A stretch of DNA of 47,254 bases from a virus, in IMG/VR virus record IMGVR_UViG_3300009788_000144, positions 1-47,254 of that record, one strand, 5' to 3'. This document shows positions 30,131 to 37,815 of the stretch, one piece after another (positions within the stretch are counted from its first letter, which is position 1; the number at the start of each line of letters is the position of its first letter). Position numbers and translations under genes: made by a program. The notes beneath the pieces are model-generated. The model made no database searches, had not been told where the DNA came from, and saw only the letters and a list, made by a program, of their open reading frames with translations.

Positions 30131-31981
30131 TCATATTGCATACTTAGCTTCTAATTCTTCTTGTACTGCTGTAATATTTGCTCCCGATAAATCAGAAGTA
30201 AATACTACCAATTCAAATAAAGCACCTTCAATAGATATAGAATTATCATAATTTGTAAGAATCGTACCAAGATCCCAATTGTTTGATCCAGCATCACCAG
30301 TCACGTTACCGAGATCAGATATTGTAAATTTACTTGTTGCATCCCCTCTAAATTCAGAAGTAAATAATCGAGCATTTATATCATATGTTTGAGCTGAACG
30401 TAAATATGTACCCGCCCACATATACCATTCATCATTATTACCATCTTCTGTAGCTATTGAAACAATATTTCCTGAATCAGAACGATTATGCCAGATAACT
30501 GTGATTGCTGATGGGCTTGAATTTGATGGTTTAAATACTGTAAATACAACAAATGGTTCACCAATATCAATACCACTCGTTGTTTCTAATCCCGCAGATC
30601 CAGAAGAACTAACACCTGTATGACCATTTAATGTAGATGTAGTGAGATTTGCTCCTGTTCCAACTACAACATCAAAATCACCAGCAGAACCAGCAGAACC
30701 AGAATTAGTCCATTCTGTAACTGGTGCACTTCCTACAATTCCTTCTTCTTTATACCAATATGCAGGATCGAGATCTGCAATAGCTGAGGGGACTGTTGGT
30801 GTTGGCGTATTAGTTGGTGTAACAACCGGTGTATCAGTCGCTGAAACTGTTGGTGTAGCCGTAGTTGTTGGTGTAACAGCCGGAGTATCCGAAACAGTAG
30901 CTGTTACCGTTGGTGTAGCCGTAGTTGTTGGTGTAACAGCCGGAGTATCCGAAATAGTTGGTGTTACTGTTGGTGTCACTGTGGATGTGACCGTAACTGT
31001 TGGTGTAACAGCCGGAGTATCCGAAATAGTTGGTGTTACTGTTGGTGTCACTGTGGATGTGACCGTAACTGTTGGTGTTACTGTTGATGTCATTGTTGGT
31101 GTTACTGTTGATGTGACCGTAACTGTTGGTGTTACTGTTGATGTGACCGTAACTGTTGGTGTCACGGTGTTGGTTGGTGTTTCTGTAGTTGTTGGTGAAG
31201 GAGTGTTTGTGGGTTGTGGTGATGGCTCCTCAGTACTCGTTGGGGTAACTGTTGATGTAGGAGTAGGAGTATTTGTAACTGTCACCGTTGGTGTCACCGT
31301 GATTGTTGGTGTCACGGTGTTGGTTGGTGTAACAACCGGTGTATCCGAAATTGTCGGAGTGACGGTTGGTGTAATAGTTACTGTGGCTGTAACAGTTGGT
31401 GTAATAGTTGGTGTTGCCGTAGTAGTTGGTGTCACCTCTGGTGTAACGGATGGTATAACAGATGTGGTTGGTGTAATTGTTGGCGATATCGGGGGTGCTG
31501 TCAAACTAGGAGTAACCGTGGGGGTTGCTGGCTGGTCAGTAAAGCATCCACCGCCACCCTGTACATTAGTATCCTCATCTTCTACGGATTGTGGTATAGC
31601 AACATTCTGTGTAATTTGCAGTGCAACCCAAGAAGTTTTAAAGAATTCCTTAAATTCTTTTTTATTCACAAATGCATCATTAAGAACTTGAAAGAAAATG
31701 TGGTTTACATCTTCAACTTGAAAACTATCATATATTGCTTGCATGGTAGCAACGATATCTTCTGGGGTAGAGAAGTTGACATTGTTATTAACGAAGGAGT
31801 CAATATCAATCCCACTAAATTCCCTAGTAGAATCAGTTAAGATACCAATAACAGTAGATTGTGCTAAATCAGGATCAACAAAAATCTGATCATTACCTAA
31901 TCCAAAACGAGTGTCAGCATCAAACCCTGCATCATACAGGATTCGTTCTAATGATGGTAATGTTTTGGATCTATCAGTCAT
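30131..31981 (-). CDS. Virion-like protein with Thr/Pro repeats and a lectin-like C-terminus
   Basis: A 616-residue protein. Residues 1-135 form a globular N-terminal domain (ILYDAGFDADTRFGLGNDQI). Residues 145-405 are almost wholly (T/V)TPT repeats, a flexible rod-like linker. Residues 410-616 look like a LamG/concanavalin-type jelly roll (AYWYKEEGIVGS; TSGIDIGEPFVVFTVFK; LGTILTNYDNSISIEGALFE). The design of virion-binding domain, linker and sugar-binding tip fits a capsid or tail decoration fibre. A late promoter lies upstream. The repeat DNA makes a long antisense frame that is not a gene. Confidence 0.83.
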   Translation of the reverse strand: MTDRSKTLPSLERILYDAGFDADTRFGLGNDQIFVDPDLAQSTVIGILTDSTREFSGIDIDSFVNNNVNFSTPEDIVATMQAIYDSFQVEDVNHIFFQVLNDAFVNKKEFKEFFKTSWVALQITQNVAIPQSVEDEDTNVQGGGGCFTDQPATPTVTPSLTAPPISPTITPTTSVIPSVTPEVTPTTTATPTITPTVTATVTITPTVTPTISDTPVVTPTNTVTPTITVTPTVTVTNTPTPTSTVTPTSTEEPSPQPTNTPSPTTTETPTNTVTPTVTVTSTVTPTVTVTSTVTPTMTSTVTPTVTVTSTVTPTVTPTISDTPAVTPTVTVTSTVTPTVTPTISDTPAVTPTTTATPTVTATVSDTPAVTPTTTATPTVSATDTPVVTPTNTPTPTVPSAIADLDPAYWYKEEGIVGSAPVTEWTNSGSAGSAGDFDVVVGTGANLTTSTLNGHTGVSSSGSAGLETTSGIDIGEPFVVFTVFKPSNSSPSAITVIWHNRSDSGNIVSIATEDGNNDEWYMWAGTYLRSAQTYDINARLFTSEFRGDATSKFTISDLGNVTGDAGSNNWDLGTILTNYDNSISIEGALFELVVFTSDLSGANITAVQEELEAKYAI

Positions 31982-32005
31982 AATTTAAATTCAATATAAT
32001 TATAT

Positions 32006-32013
32006 TATTTATG
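32006..32013 (-). promoter_or_regulatory. T4-type late promoter box
   Basis: CATAAATA on the minus strand, 25 bases before the start at 31981. Confidence 0.65.
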
Positions 32014-32014
32014 G

Positions 32015-33139
32015 CTATGCACCACCAAATGTAATACCACTTATCCACCCAGTGCAATTATCAACTGGTGTTCCGCCAGCACCAATTGCTATTTCAAGAG
32101 TCCATTGTGTATCTGCTTCCCCTGCACCACTAATCGGATCGTAAACGCAACGATTTCCCCACTCTATGGAACCACTAGCTGGCATTTGTATCCAAGCACT
32201 ATATATTCCTGTTTTAGAACCAGTTACATACCATTCAGCCGTAACTATTACTCTAAACCAATAAATTGTTGGATCTGCTGGCGGTGTTGTATTCAACCAA
32301 GTAGATGGAAAATTATCAGAATAAGAAACATGTGGTGGATTGTCAATTGGTGTAATTATTGTACCGTTTGAATTAAATCTAACCCACGTAAGCATGGTAC
32401 CAGCATCTGAACGATTACCGGTTACGTAATAACTACCACCATTTAATGGCAATGGTTCTGTTGGGGTTGGTGTAACTGCTGGTGTTCCCGGTGGTGTTGC
32501 TGTTGGTGTTGGTGTAGAAGTTACTGCCGGTGTAGAAGTTACTGCCGGTGTTGGCGAACTTGTGACTGTCACTGTTGGGGTTGGTGTTAGTGATGATGCC
32601 GGTGCCGGTGTTGCTGTTGCTGTCACTTGGGCCGTCGGTGTCACCGTCTCCGTTGGTGTCACTGTTGGCGTGACTGCTGGCGAACCACCCGGTGTTCCCG
32701 GTGGAGTACTTGCTGGTGTATTTGGTGGTGTATTTGGTGGTGTTCCCGGTGGTGTTCCCGGTGGTGTATCAGTTGGTGTCACAGTGGACGTGGCTGAAAA
32801 TGTTGGTGTCACAGTGGACGTGGGAGTTACCGTGGGTGTTACAGTAGAAGTTTGTGTATTTGTTGGGGTAAGAGTAGGGGTTGGCGTAACTGTACTCGTT
32901 TCTGTTACTGTATTTGTTGGTGTCACCCAGTCTGTTATTACTGATTCTGAAAAATCAACCAATAGCTGGGTACCAACATCAAATGGATTATTAGATGCTG
33001 CATCAGGATCTACAAAGTTGTATTGCTCAAGTATCTCCAAAATTTTGGTATGATACGGCTTAACTTCATTGAAATATGTTATAAATGATTGTATGGGTGT
33101 AGAAATCCCAGAATCTTCTGCACCGGTATTATCAGTCAT
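32015..33139 (-). CDS. Virion-like protein with Pro/Thr linker
   Basis: A 374-residue protein. Residues 15-75 (FITYFNEVKPYHTKILEILE) match a short segment I know from T4-like virion proteins. Residues 76-225 are TPT, TPP and PGTPP repeats. Residues 228-374 form a beta-rich, Trp-containing tip (YYVTGNRSDAGTMLTWVRF; YWFRVIVTAEWYVTGSKTG). Its linker resembles that of the gene downstream at both protein and DNA level, while the two tips differ. The pair may be alternative or cooperating surface-binding proteins. Confidence 0.82.
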   Translation of the reverse strand: MTDNTGAEDSGISTPIQSFITYFNEVKPYHTKILEILEQYNFVDPDAASNNPFDVGTQLLVDFSESVITDWVTPTNTVTETSTVTPTPTLTPTNTQTSTVTPTVTPTSTVTPTFSATSTVTPTDTPPGTPPGTPPNTPPNTPASTPPGTPGGSPAVTPTVTPTETVTPTAQVTATATPAPASSLTPTPTVTVTSSPTPAVTSTPAVTSTPTPTATPPGTPAVTPTPTEPLPLNGGSYYVTGNRSDAGTMLTWVRFNSNGTIITPIDNPPHVSYSDNFPSTWLNTTPPADPTIYWFRVIVTAEWYVTGSKTGIYSAWIQMPASGSIEWGNRCVYDPISGAGEADTQWTLEIAIGAGGTPVDNCTGWISGITFGGA

Positions 33140-33164
33140 CAGAACGCCTCATTGTTATACTACA

Positions 33165-33172
33165 TATTTATA
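33165..33172 (-). promoter_or_regulatory. T4-type late promoter box (exact)
   Basis: TATAAATA on the minus strand, 26 bases before the gene starting at 33139. Confidence 0.78.
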
Positions 33173-33189
33173 GAGGTATACAATAAGTG

Positions 33190-33396
33190 TTATCCCTGTA
33201 TTTTTACTTTCATGGATGGTTGAGCTATGGGAAGTGGGTTGAAATCTAGGTTAAGCACCCGAATGGACCGTTTTAGAGCACCGATAATAGCTTTTTTACG
33301 AAGATCAACAATATTTTCGACATCTACGAGAGAAAGAAACGTCTCTAAGTCGTTCTCATCATAAAGTATTTTAAGATATTCGTTGTCGTATTTCAT
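33190..33396 (-). CDS. Small protein, unknown
   Basis: A 68-residue protein with an acidic helical start (MKYDNEYLKILYDENDLETF) and a basic middle (RKKAIIGALKRSIRVLNL). It has its own late-type box AATAAATA 27 bases upstream. Its position among virion-like genes suggests a small structural or assembly role, but no family is recognised. Confidence 0.72.
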   Translation of the reverse strand: MKYDNEYLKILYDENDLETFLSLVDVENIVDLRKKAIIGALKRSIRVLNLDFNPLPIAQPSMKVKIQG

Positions 33397-33422
33397 CGGC
33401 TAAATAGTGTAATTGTTTACAT

Positions 33423-33430
33423 TATTTATT
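33423..33430 (-). promoter_or_regulatory. T4-type late promoter box
   Basis: AATAAATA on the minus strand, 27 bases before the start at 33396. Confidence 0.55.
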
Positions 33431-33450
33431 CAACCGGTGGATATTGTTTT

Positions 33451-33642
33451 TTAAATGATACGCACGCCTTCAAAAAATTCTTCTGTCAGCGTTGGTCTGG
33501 GGGATTTACTACCTTTGGTTCTGGCACGATGAAGTTCAGCCATATGGGTAAGGACCAAAATAGAACGATTAATTTGAGCCACACGGTCTAAAGTGGTCTT
33601 CTTATTAGCCGTGGAACGATTCTGTGTTAAATAATTTACCAT
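33451..33642 (-). CDS. Small basic protein, unknown
   Basis: A 63-residue protein from ATG at 33642 (MVNYLTQNRSTANKKTTLDR to TEEFFEGVRII). The frame extends upstream to a GTG at 33684 that overlaps the primase stop, but a late promoter box lies inside that extension, so the late transcript can use only 33654 or 33642. Coupled translation from the GTG is possible when the primase transcript is read. Two protein forms may therefore exist. No family recognised. Confidence 0.65.
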   Translation of the reverse strand: MVNYLTQNRSTANKKTTLDRVAQINRSILVLTHMAELHRARTKGSKSPRPTLTEEFFEGVRII

Positions 33643-33667
33643 GGTACCCTGCATTTGTTTACAAGAG

Positions 33668-33675
33668 TATTTATG
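33668..33675 (-). promoter_or_regulatory. T4-type late promoter box
   Basis: CATAAATA on the minus strand just after the primase stop, 26 bases before the start at 33642. Confidence 0.6.
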
Positions 33676-33680
33676 ATAAC

Positions 33681-34727
33681 TCACTGCAAAAAATTATAAT
33701 TTTTCAACATGAACTCTCTAAGGCGAAGCTTGGCTTCAAAATCATAATAGGTCTTATCTACTATTGTCTTGAGTACGTACAGTTTGCCAAATTTATTTAT
33801 AGATTTACATATATCAGTACAGGGCAGTGTATCTGGGAGAGAGATACCCCACCCAAGGTCAATGGCTTGTTGAGCTAGGTTCATTCCATCTTTATTATAG
33901 TCAGGGATAACTACTTTGTTCCTTCTAGATCTATCCAGAAGCAATACCTTACCCTTTTTCATAGCGTTTGCAAGTACGGCCACACCATTGACATGCCATG
34001 AATCAAAAAACCCTTCTGTTATATACAATGGGATTTCTGGGTCACTCACATACAAATTATCCATCCCAAACATGACAGACTGGCTATCCTCTATGGTTAC
34101 AGTGATGTATTTTTTGACACTCTCACCAACGAATATCCTCGCTTGCCAGTAAATCATGCGGTCATTGTAATATGATGGTATAATAATTCTTGGCCGGAGA
34201 GACCTAGATAAATGTATATCCCCATCTAAGGTAGAGTTGGTCTTCCCCGTGGATAAGAAAAACGGATAATCGTCTTGGGTCATCTTGTATTTTTCCCACA
34301 AGAAATCCCTAGCCTCCTCTGCCAATATGTCATCGTCATCGAATTTGTTCATTAGTTTGAAGAAGTCTGGTATGGGTAAGTTGGGCAAATGAACTTTTGT
34401 TGGACGCTTTAGAACTTTGCCTTTCTCTGTCTTGATTTTTGAGGTAATAAGGGCATTTATATCCTTGGGTGGTATACCAAAAGAACGGAAGATGTCGTAC
34501 ATATTCTTAGAATGTGGAGAATCACGGGTTGGATCAAAATTACCATCTATGCCACAATTAAAGCAGTTGTAGAAGCATATGTCCTCTTCAAACAACCATC
34601 CTCCACGAGGTCCCTTGGTATGCGTACCATCACCACAAACCTCACAAAATATCTTGTTCCAGCCCTTAGCTGATGGAGAATGTACGAGAGGCACATGAGT
34701 TCGTACTATGTCTTCGATAGTATCCAT
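33681..34727 (-). CDS. DNA primase, T4 gp61 type
   Basis: A 348-residue primase. Residues 28-60 hold a zinc-binding domain (CEVCGDGTHTKG, then CFNCGID) for recognising the priming site. The TOPRIM core follows: IPLYITEGFFDSWHVNG near 213 gives the catalytic Glu, and VVIPDYNKDGMNLAQQAI the metal-binding Asp residues. Length is close to T4 gp61 (342 residues). It makes RNA primers for lagging-strand synthesis and would work with a phage helicase not in this window. The start has no good Shine-Dalgarno sequence. An overlapping small gene follows. Confidence 0.92.
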   Translation of the reverse strand: MDTIEDIVRTHVPLVHSPSAKGWNKIFCEVCGDGTHTKGPRGGWLFEEDICFYNCFNCGIDGNFDPTRDSPHSKNMYDIFRSFGIPPKDINALITSKIKTEKGKVLKRPTKVHLPNLPIPDFFKLMNKFDDDDILAEEARDFLWEKYKMTQDDYPFFLSTGKTNSTLDGDIHLSRSLRPRIIIPSYYNDRMIYWQARIFVGESVKKYITVTIEDSQSVMFGMDNLYVSDPEIPLYITEGFFDSWHVNGVAVLANAMKKGKVLLLDRSRRNKVVIPDYNKDGMNLAQQAIDLGWGISLPDTLPCTDICKSINKFGKLYVLKTIVDKTYYDFEAKLRLREFMLKNYNFLQ

Positions 34728-34787
34728 GCGCGGAGTATAGCATATTACTGGAAGTTTAGCTATTTCTTCTTTTTACATGAAGACCGT

Positions 34788-35453
34788 TTAGGTTTTGGGT
34801 TTGGGTTTTGAGTTTTTCTCAATCACTTCTTCTTCATCTATATCATAGTTAAATTCGACAATTTTATCATCACCGCGTTGCTTAAGGCGCTCTATAAGTT
34901 CTACTGAACCAAACCAAAAATCTTTATCCTCACAGACGGCCTGTATTTCCTCCTCTGTAAGGAAATCCTTATAAAAGGAATGAGCAAGGTCCTTAAAATA
35001 TTTCTCTGAGAATTTAACTCTCTTAGCTACTTCACCACCCTTACCAATCGCGCCGTGGCTATAGTTATGAATCATAAAGGAACAATTGTCATTGACAATA
35101 TAATAGTCCCCGGAGAGAAATATGAATGTCCCGGCTGAACATACCTCACCTTCTATGACGGTAGTAATTTCCGCCGGGGACTTGGAAATAGCTGATATTA
35201 TCTGAATAGTGGTATTTAAATCACCGCCCGGTGTGTTAAGATAAATGAATATTTTATCATGTGGTTCAGATGTTTTGATGATGTTGAGCATGTCAACATA
35301 TCTGTCAACTTCATCACTTATTTCCCCTGTGAGGTAGAAATGGTGTATGGTTACTGGGATTACTTGAGTATAATGCTTTATGGACTTTTCTTCCAAAAGA
35401 CCACTTAATAACGGTAATGCACTTAAAATCTCGTCTTCCTCAGAATTTGTCAT
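34788..35453 (-). CDS. ClpP-like serine protease
   Basis: A 221-residue protein; the ATG at 35453 is preferred to a TTG one codon upstream because AGGAG lies nine bases away. HFYLTGEISDEV starts the crotonase-like fold; FIYLNTPGGDLNTTIQIISA is the oxyanion region; VCSAGTFIFLSGD carries the nucleophile Ser; FMIHNYSHGAIG the His; and DFWFGSVELIERL the likely Asp. The full triad is present and length is near ClpP (about 200). An acidic, Lys/Pro tail follows. It could act with a host ClpX, as protease in head maturation, or on tagged peptides. The tmRNA gene is directly upstream. Confidence 0.9.
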   Translation of the reverse strand: MTNSEEDEILSALPLLSGLLEEKSIKHYTQVIPVTIHHFYLTGEISDEVDRYVDMLNIIKTSEPHDKIFIYLNTPGGDLNTTIQIISAISKSPAEITTVIEGEVCSAGTFIFLSGDYYIVNDNCSFMIHNYSHGAIGKGGEVAKRVKFSEKYFKDLAHSFYKDFLTEEEIQAVCEDKDFWFGSVELIERLKQRGDDKIVEFNYDIDEEEVIEKNSKPKPKT

Positions 35454-35489
35454 CAAATGGATCTCCTAGATATCTTTGGCTGATAAAAA

Positions 35490-35497
35490 TATTTATC
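35490..35497 (-). promoter_or_regulatory. T4-type late promoter box
   Basis: GATAAATA on the minus strand within a near-palindrome (CTGATAAATATTTTTATCAG), 37 bases before the ClpP-like start. Confidence 0.65.
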
Positions 35498-35540
35498 AGA
35501 TCGGAATGCGAGTGAAAATTTTTCGAAATTAAACCTCCTA

Positions 35541-35569
35541 AAATCAAACGGCCCCAAAGGAGCCGTTTG
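35541..35569 (-). terminator. Terminator of the tmRNA gene
   Basis: CAAACGGCTCC-TTT-GGGGCCGTTTG is an 11-pair stem with one T-G pair, followed by ATTTT on the minus strand. The stem also reads in reverse, but no gene approaches from the other side. Confidence 0.8.
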
Positions 35570-35831
35570 GCAGAAACTTGGGTAATAAGGCTTTCCAAAC
35601 CCCAGATAATTATGCAGCAAGAGCGAACTCTTCTTCAAAATCTTCGGTATAGCTTTCATCATTTGCAGATGTTTTATTTCTCGATATACGGCTCTTGAAA
35701 CCGGATAGCCCAATAACCTATTCATCCCCTGTCGAAACCAAGGTCACCCCCATAAAAATATGCTTGGTGGAGGTGGAGGAAATCGAATCCTCGTCCAGAG
35801 CAACTTTCAATTAGAAAGTTTACTATCATTA
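35570..35831 (-). ncRNA. ssrA: Circularly permuted (two-piece) tmRNA
   Basis: On the minus strand the 3' acceptor piece comes first. GAGGA-TTCGATT-TCCTC (35792-35776) is a T-arm with the canonical TTCRANY loop, followed by CACCTCC and ACCA ending at 35765. After a 13-base spacer, GGGGGTG at 35751-35745 starts the coding piece and pairs with CACCTCC (seven pairs, one G-T). Next comes ACCTTGGTTTCGACAGGGG, close to the conserved tmRNA D-arm region. The tag frame starts at GCA (35666) and reads ANDESYTEDFEEEFALAA, then TAA (35612-35610), with the usual AND start and LAA end. The two acceptor strands in this order mean a permuted gene, as in alphaproteobacteria and some cyanobacteria and betaproteobacteria, cut into two RNAs. 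Termini of the mature pieces are estimates. Confidence 0.93.
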
Positions 35832-35837
35832 AGTTAT

Positions 35838-35866
35838 ATATTACACCATGCAAAAAGGTTTGTCAA
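35838..35866 (-). promoter_or_regulatory. Sigma-70 promoter of the tmRNA gene
   Basis: On the minus strand TTGACA at 35866-35861, 17-base spacer, TAATAT at 35843-35838. Transcription would begin near 35831, giving an acceptor piece of about 66 bases. Confidence 0.82.
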
Positions 35867-35878
35867 ATGGTTTTTGAA

Positions 35879-36142
35879 CTAACTCACATGAAGTAAACTG
35901 TCAATAGATATCTCCTCAAATGAATCCCATTTACCTATATCAGTGATTTTGCGTTGCTCGGTATCTACCATTTCACCAGTCCCATGCCCAAAATCGTAAT
36001 GGGCAATCTCATTTTCCTCATAAAAAACATGTACGGTGTCTGTTTCCTTCTCCAATTTGTATGTTAACTCATATGGATAGTGCGTAATAACAGCTCTGGC
36101 CCAATCTGCGAATGTTGTTTGGTGGTTACCGCTCATTCTCAT
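35879..36142 (-). CDS. Small protein, unknown
   Basis: An 87-residue protein with a helical start (TTFADWARAVITHYPYELTY) and a beta-rich, acidic remainder (VHVFYEENEIAHYDFGHG). No family recognised. Its start overlaps the stop of the Acb1-like gene (ATGA), so the two are translated together. It ends 13 bases before the tmRNA promoter -35 box. Confidence 0.75.
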   Translation of the reverse strand: MRMSGNHQTTFADWARAVITHYPYELTYKLEKETDTVHVFYEENEIAHYDFGHGTGEMVDTEQRKITDIGKWDSFEEISIDSLLHVS

Positions 36143-36642
36143 TTGTACTTACCATCTAATGCTAATTCTTCTTCGTATTCCCTGTCTATCTCCAGAGAGC
36201 CAAGAAGCTCCCCCATGTTGTGGCCCTTATAGTCAAAATCCCCACAATCATAAGATAATGTCATATGTGGGATAAACTCAGGGAAATCATAGGTAGCCTT
36301 GTGTTCATCCATGATTTCTTCGTGTCTATTAACGAGATCTGGGGCATCCATTATCACCACCAGAACGTTATTTTCCTCATCACCACTAGAAAAAATGTCC
36401 AGCTTTTTAGCCTTGATCTCAATTGGATCATCCAACTTTCCGCGTGGTTTGAAATCAGGAAGATGCTTACTAGAATGAATGACAGTCAGATGTATCTCTG
36501 ATTCTTCAACTGGTTCAGGCACATTCAATTTTTCAATTACATCCAAAACCTTTTCTATTGACTCTTTAGAAAGTCTAACCCCGACGTATGTTCCCTTCTT
36601 TGGGGATTGCTTTTTTTCAGTTACGATTTGGGATAATTTCAT
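36139..36642 (-). CDS. 2H phosphoesterase, Acb1-like (putative anti-CBASS)
   Basis: A 167-residue protein. KGTYVGVRLSKESIEKVLDV begins near residue 17, EIHLTVIHSSKH near 49 holds the first His-x-Thr, and FIPHMTLSYDCGDF near 128 the second. This order and spacing match 2H phosphoesterases, and the GTYVGVR start and C-terminal SYD are as I recall for the Acb1 family of T4-like phages, which cleave the cyclic nucleotide signals of CBASS immunity. The start MKLSQIVTEKKQ looks like an added N-terminal peptide. Activity against cyclic nucleotides is predicted from family, not shown. Confidence 0.75.
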   Translation of the reverse strand: MKLSQIVTEKKQSPKKGTYVGVRLSKESIEKVLDVIEKLNVPEPVEESEIHLTVIHSSKHLPDFKPRGKLDDPIEIKAKKLDIFSSGDEENNVLVVIMDAPDLVNRHEEIMDEHKATYDFPEFIPHMTLSYDCGDFDYKGHNMGELLGSLEIDREYEEELALDGKYK

Positions 36643-36643
36643 T

Positions 36644-36913
36644 TCACTTCACCGAATCCTCTTCCGTTATGGGAACTAATATGTTCCCATATAACTCAAC
36701 TATCTTCTCAACCAACACATCAACGGTGCCTTCATCTCTTTCAAGCAAGGCAGTTTGCATGTTTCTACCATGTGTGTATCTTTGGGTTTCAGATCTATGG
36801 GTGCTTATTGACAAATAAAAGTTCCCTTGATCATAGGCAACAGAGTATACTAAATCCTCTCCCAAACGCTCAATTAACTTTTTATGTAGAATCAGCGTGT
36901 CTTTAAATTTCAT
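36644..36913 (-). CDS. Small protein, unknown
   Basis: An 89-residue protein beginning MKFKDTLILHKKLIERLG. A beta stretch (LVYSVAYDQGNFYLSIS) is followed by a helical C-terminus (TVDVLVEKIVELYGN). It sits between the DHFR and Acb1-like genes, overlapping the first by 11 bases and ending one base before the second, in one operon. No family recognised. Confidence 0.75.
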   Translation of the reverse strand: MKFKDTLILHKKLIERLGEDLVYSVAYDQGNFYLSISTHRSETQRYTHGRNMQTALLERDEGTVDVLVEKIVELYGNILVPITEEDSVK

Positions 36914-37430
36914 TTTGTTTCCTTTTGTAACATTCGTATATTAAACTGGAACCTAATTCTGATGGTTGTGACGTTTCTATTTTAAAGTCTTTGCCCACAC
37001 TATTGGCACGCCATGAATCAAAAATACCAGTGAGAGATACATCACAGCGATAATATCCCGGTATTCTAGTAATATATACGTGGTCGGCAAAGGATAGTCC
37101 ATCCGTGTAAATAGACTCACCACCAATAAGGAATATAGACTCATTTGTGGCCAATTTGAGAGCCTCTGGGAGGCTTTTAGCTAGTTCCGCACCCATTGTT
37201 ATCAGTTCGGGGTTGCGGCTCACAACGATGCTCTGACGGCCTTTGAGAAGGGCTTTACGCTCTCCAAGCACCTTCACCATGCTATCGTATGTTTTCCTGC
37301 CCATAATACAGGTAGAACCCTTTGTTGTTTTAGCAAAAAACTGCATATCTTCCTTGAAATGCCAAGGAATACCACCATCTTTACCTATGCCTAGAGCATC
37401 ATCAATCGCCACTATTATCGATATCGTCAT
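36903..37430 (-). CDS. Dihydrofolate reductase
   Basis: The start at 37430 with GGAGAACGACG upstream gives 175 residues; the longer frame from 37493 overlaps the upstream gene. ISIIVAIDDALGIGKDGGIPWHF at the N-terminus holds the Gly-x-x-Gly-x-(I/L)-PW loop and is followed by EDMQFF with the catalytic acid; TCIMGRKTYDSM binds NADPH; and SIFLIGGESIYTDGL is the C-terminal signature. It regenerates tetrahydrofolate for thymidylate synthesis during phage replication. Length is typical. It overlaps both neighbours. Confidence 0.95.
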   Translation of the reverse strand: MTISIIVAIDDALGIGKDGGIPWHFKEDMQFFAKTTKGSTCIMGRKTYDSMVKVLGERKALLKGRQSIVVSRNPELITMGAELAKSLPEALKLATNESIFLIGGESIYTDGLSFADHVYITRIPGYYRCDVSLTGIFDSWRANSVGKDFKIETSQPSELGSSLIYECYKRKQNEI

Positions 37431-37815
37431 CGTCGTTCTCCTCAAAAATATCATTGTGCCATCCGGTAAGAATGGGAACTTCGTCAGGTTCATCCACGTC
37501 AGGTTCGTCAGGTTCAGCTATGTCAGGCTCATCAGGCTCATCCAACATATCATCTATCATATACAGATCATTCAGTTCTACCCATTTCCTCTCAGTACTG
37601 GGTGGTTCTGGATGTTGTGCAGTTCTTTTGGGGGATAATTGTATCTCCACCATCATGGGCACAATCTTGGGAGCACGGGCAGCGGTTCGTTTAGATCTGC
37701 GCTGTGGGAGAGCACTAGCATCTTCGCGTTTTTTGGCAGTTCTACCTGTCAAAATATATTCAAGACCTTCATAGATGTAAGTCTTTGACATATCAAGGAT
37801 TAGTTCATCCATCAT
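37402..37815 (-). CDS. Acidic-tail protein, unknown
   Basis: A 137-residue protein with an N-terminal segment (SKTYIYEGLEYILTGRTAKK), a basic middle (RRSKRTAARAPK), the motif KWVELNDLYMIDDML, and a repeated acidic tail of DEP units (residues 88-115). The mix of a basic middle and acidic repeated tail suggests a nucleic-acid or RNA-polymerase-binding adaptor, but I do not recognise a family. A late box is 42 bases upstream. It overlaps the DHFR gene by 29 bases. Confidence 0.78.
   Translation of the reverse strand: MMDELILDMSKTYIYEGLEYILTGRTAKKREDASALPQRRSKRTAARAPKIVPMMVEIQLSPKRTAQHPEPPSTERKWVELNDLYMIDDMLDEPDEPDIAEPDEPDVDEPDEVPILTGWHNDIFEENDDDDIDNSGD

Noticed and set aside
30642-31691. Plus-strand 349-codon open frame rich in Val, Gly and Thr
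   Set aside because: It is the antisense of the Thr/Pro repeat linker; repeat DNA keeps other frames open. No start signal is present.
32562-33053. Plus-strand Val/Gly-rich frame
   Set aside because: Antisense shadow of the second Pro/Thr linker.
30131-33139. CRISPR-like appearance of regularly repeated 12-base units
   Set aside because: Repeats are contiguous and degenerate, in frame, with no unique spacers; they encode TPT linkers.
35453-35725. Minus-strand open frame of 90 codons between the ClpP-like gene and 35725
   Set aside because: It lies wholly within the coding piece and terminator of the permuted tmRNA and its spacer to the ClpP-like gene; the codons show no protein-like pattern and it has no ribosome binding site.
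35765-35800. Isolated tRNA T-arm and CCA end
   Set aside because: No anticodon or D-arm exists upstream; the matching acceptor strand is downstream, which is explained by the permuted tmRNA.
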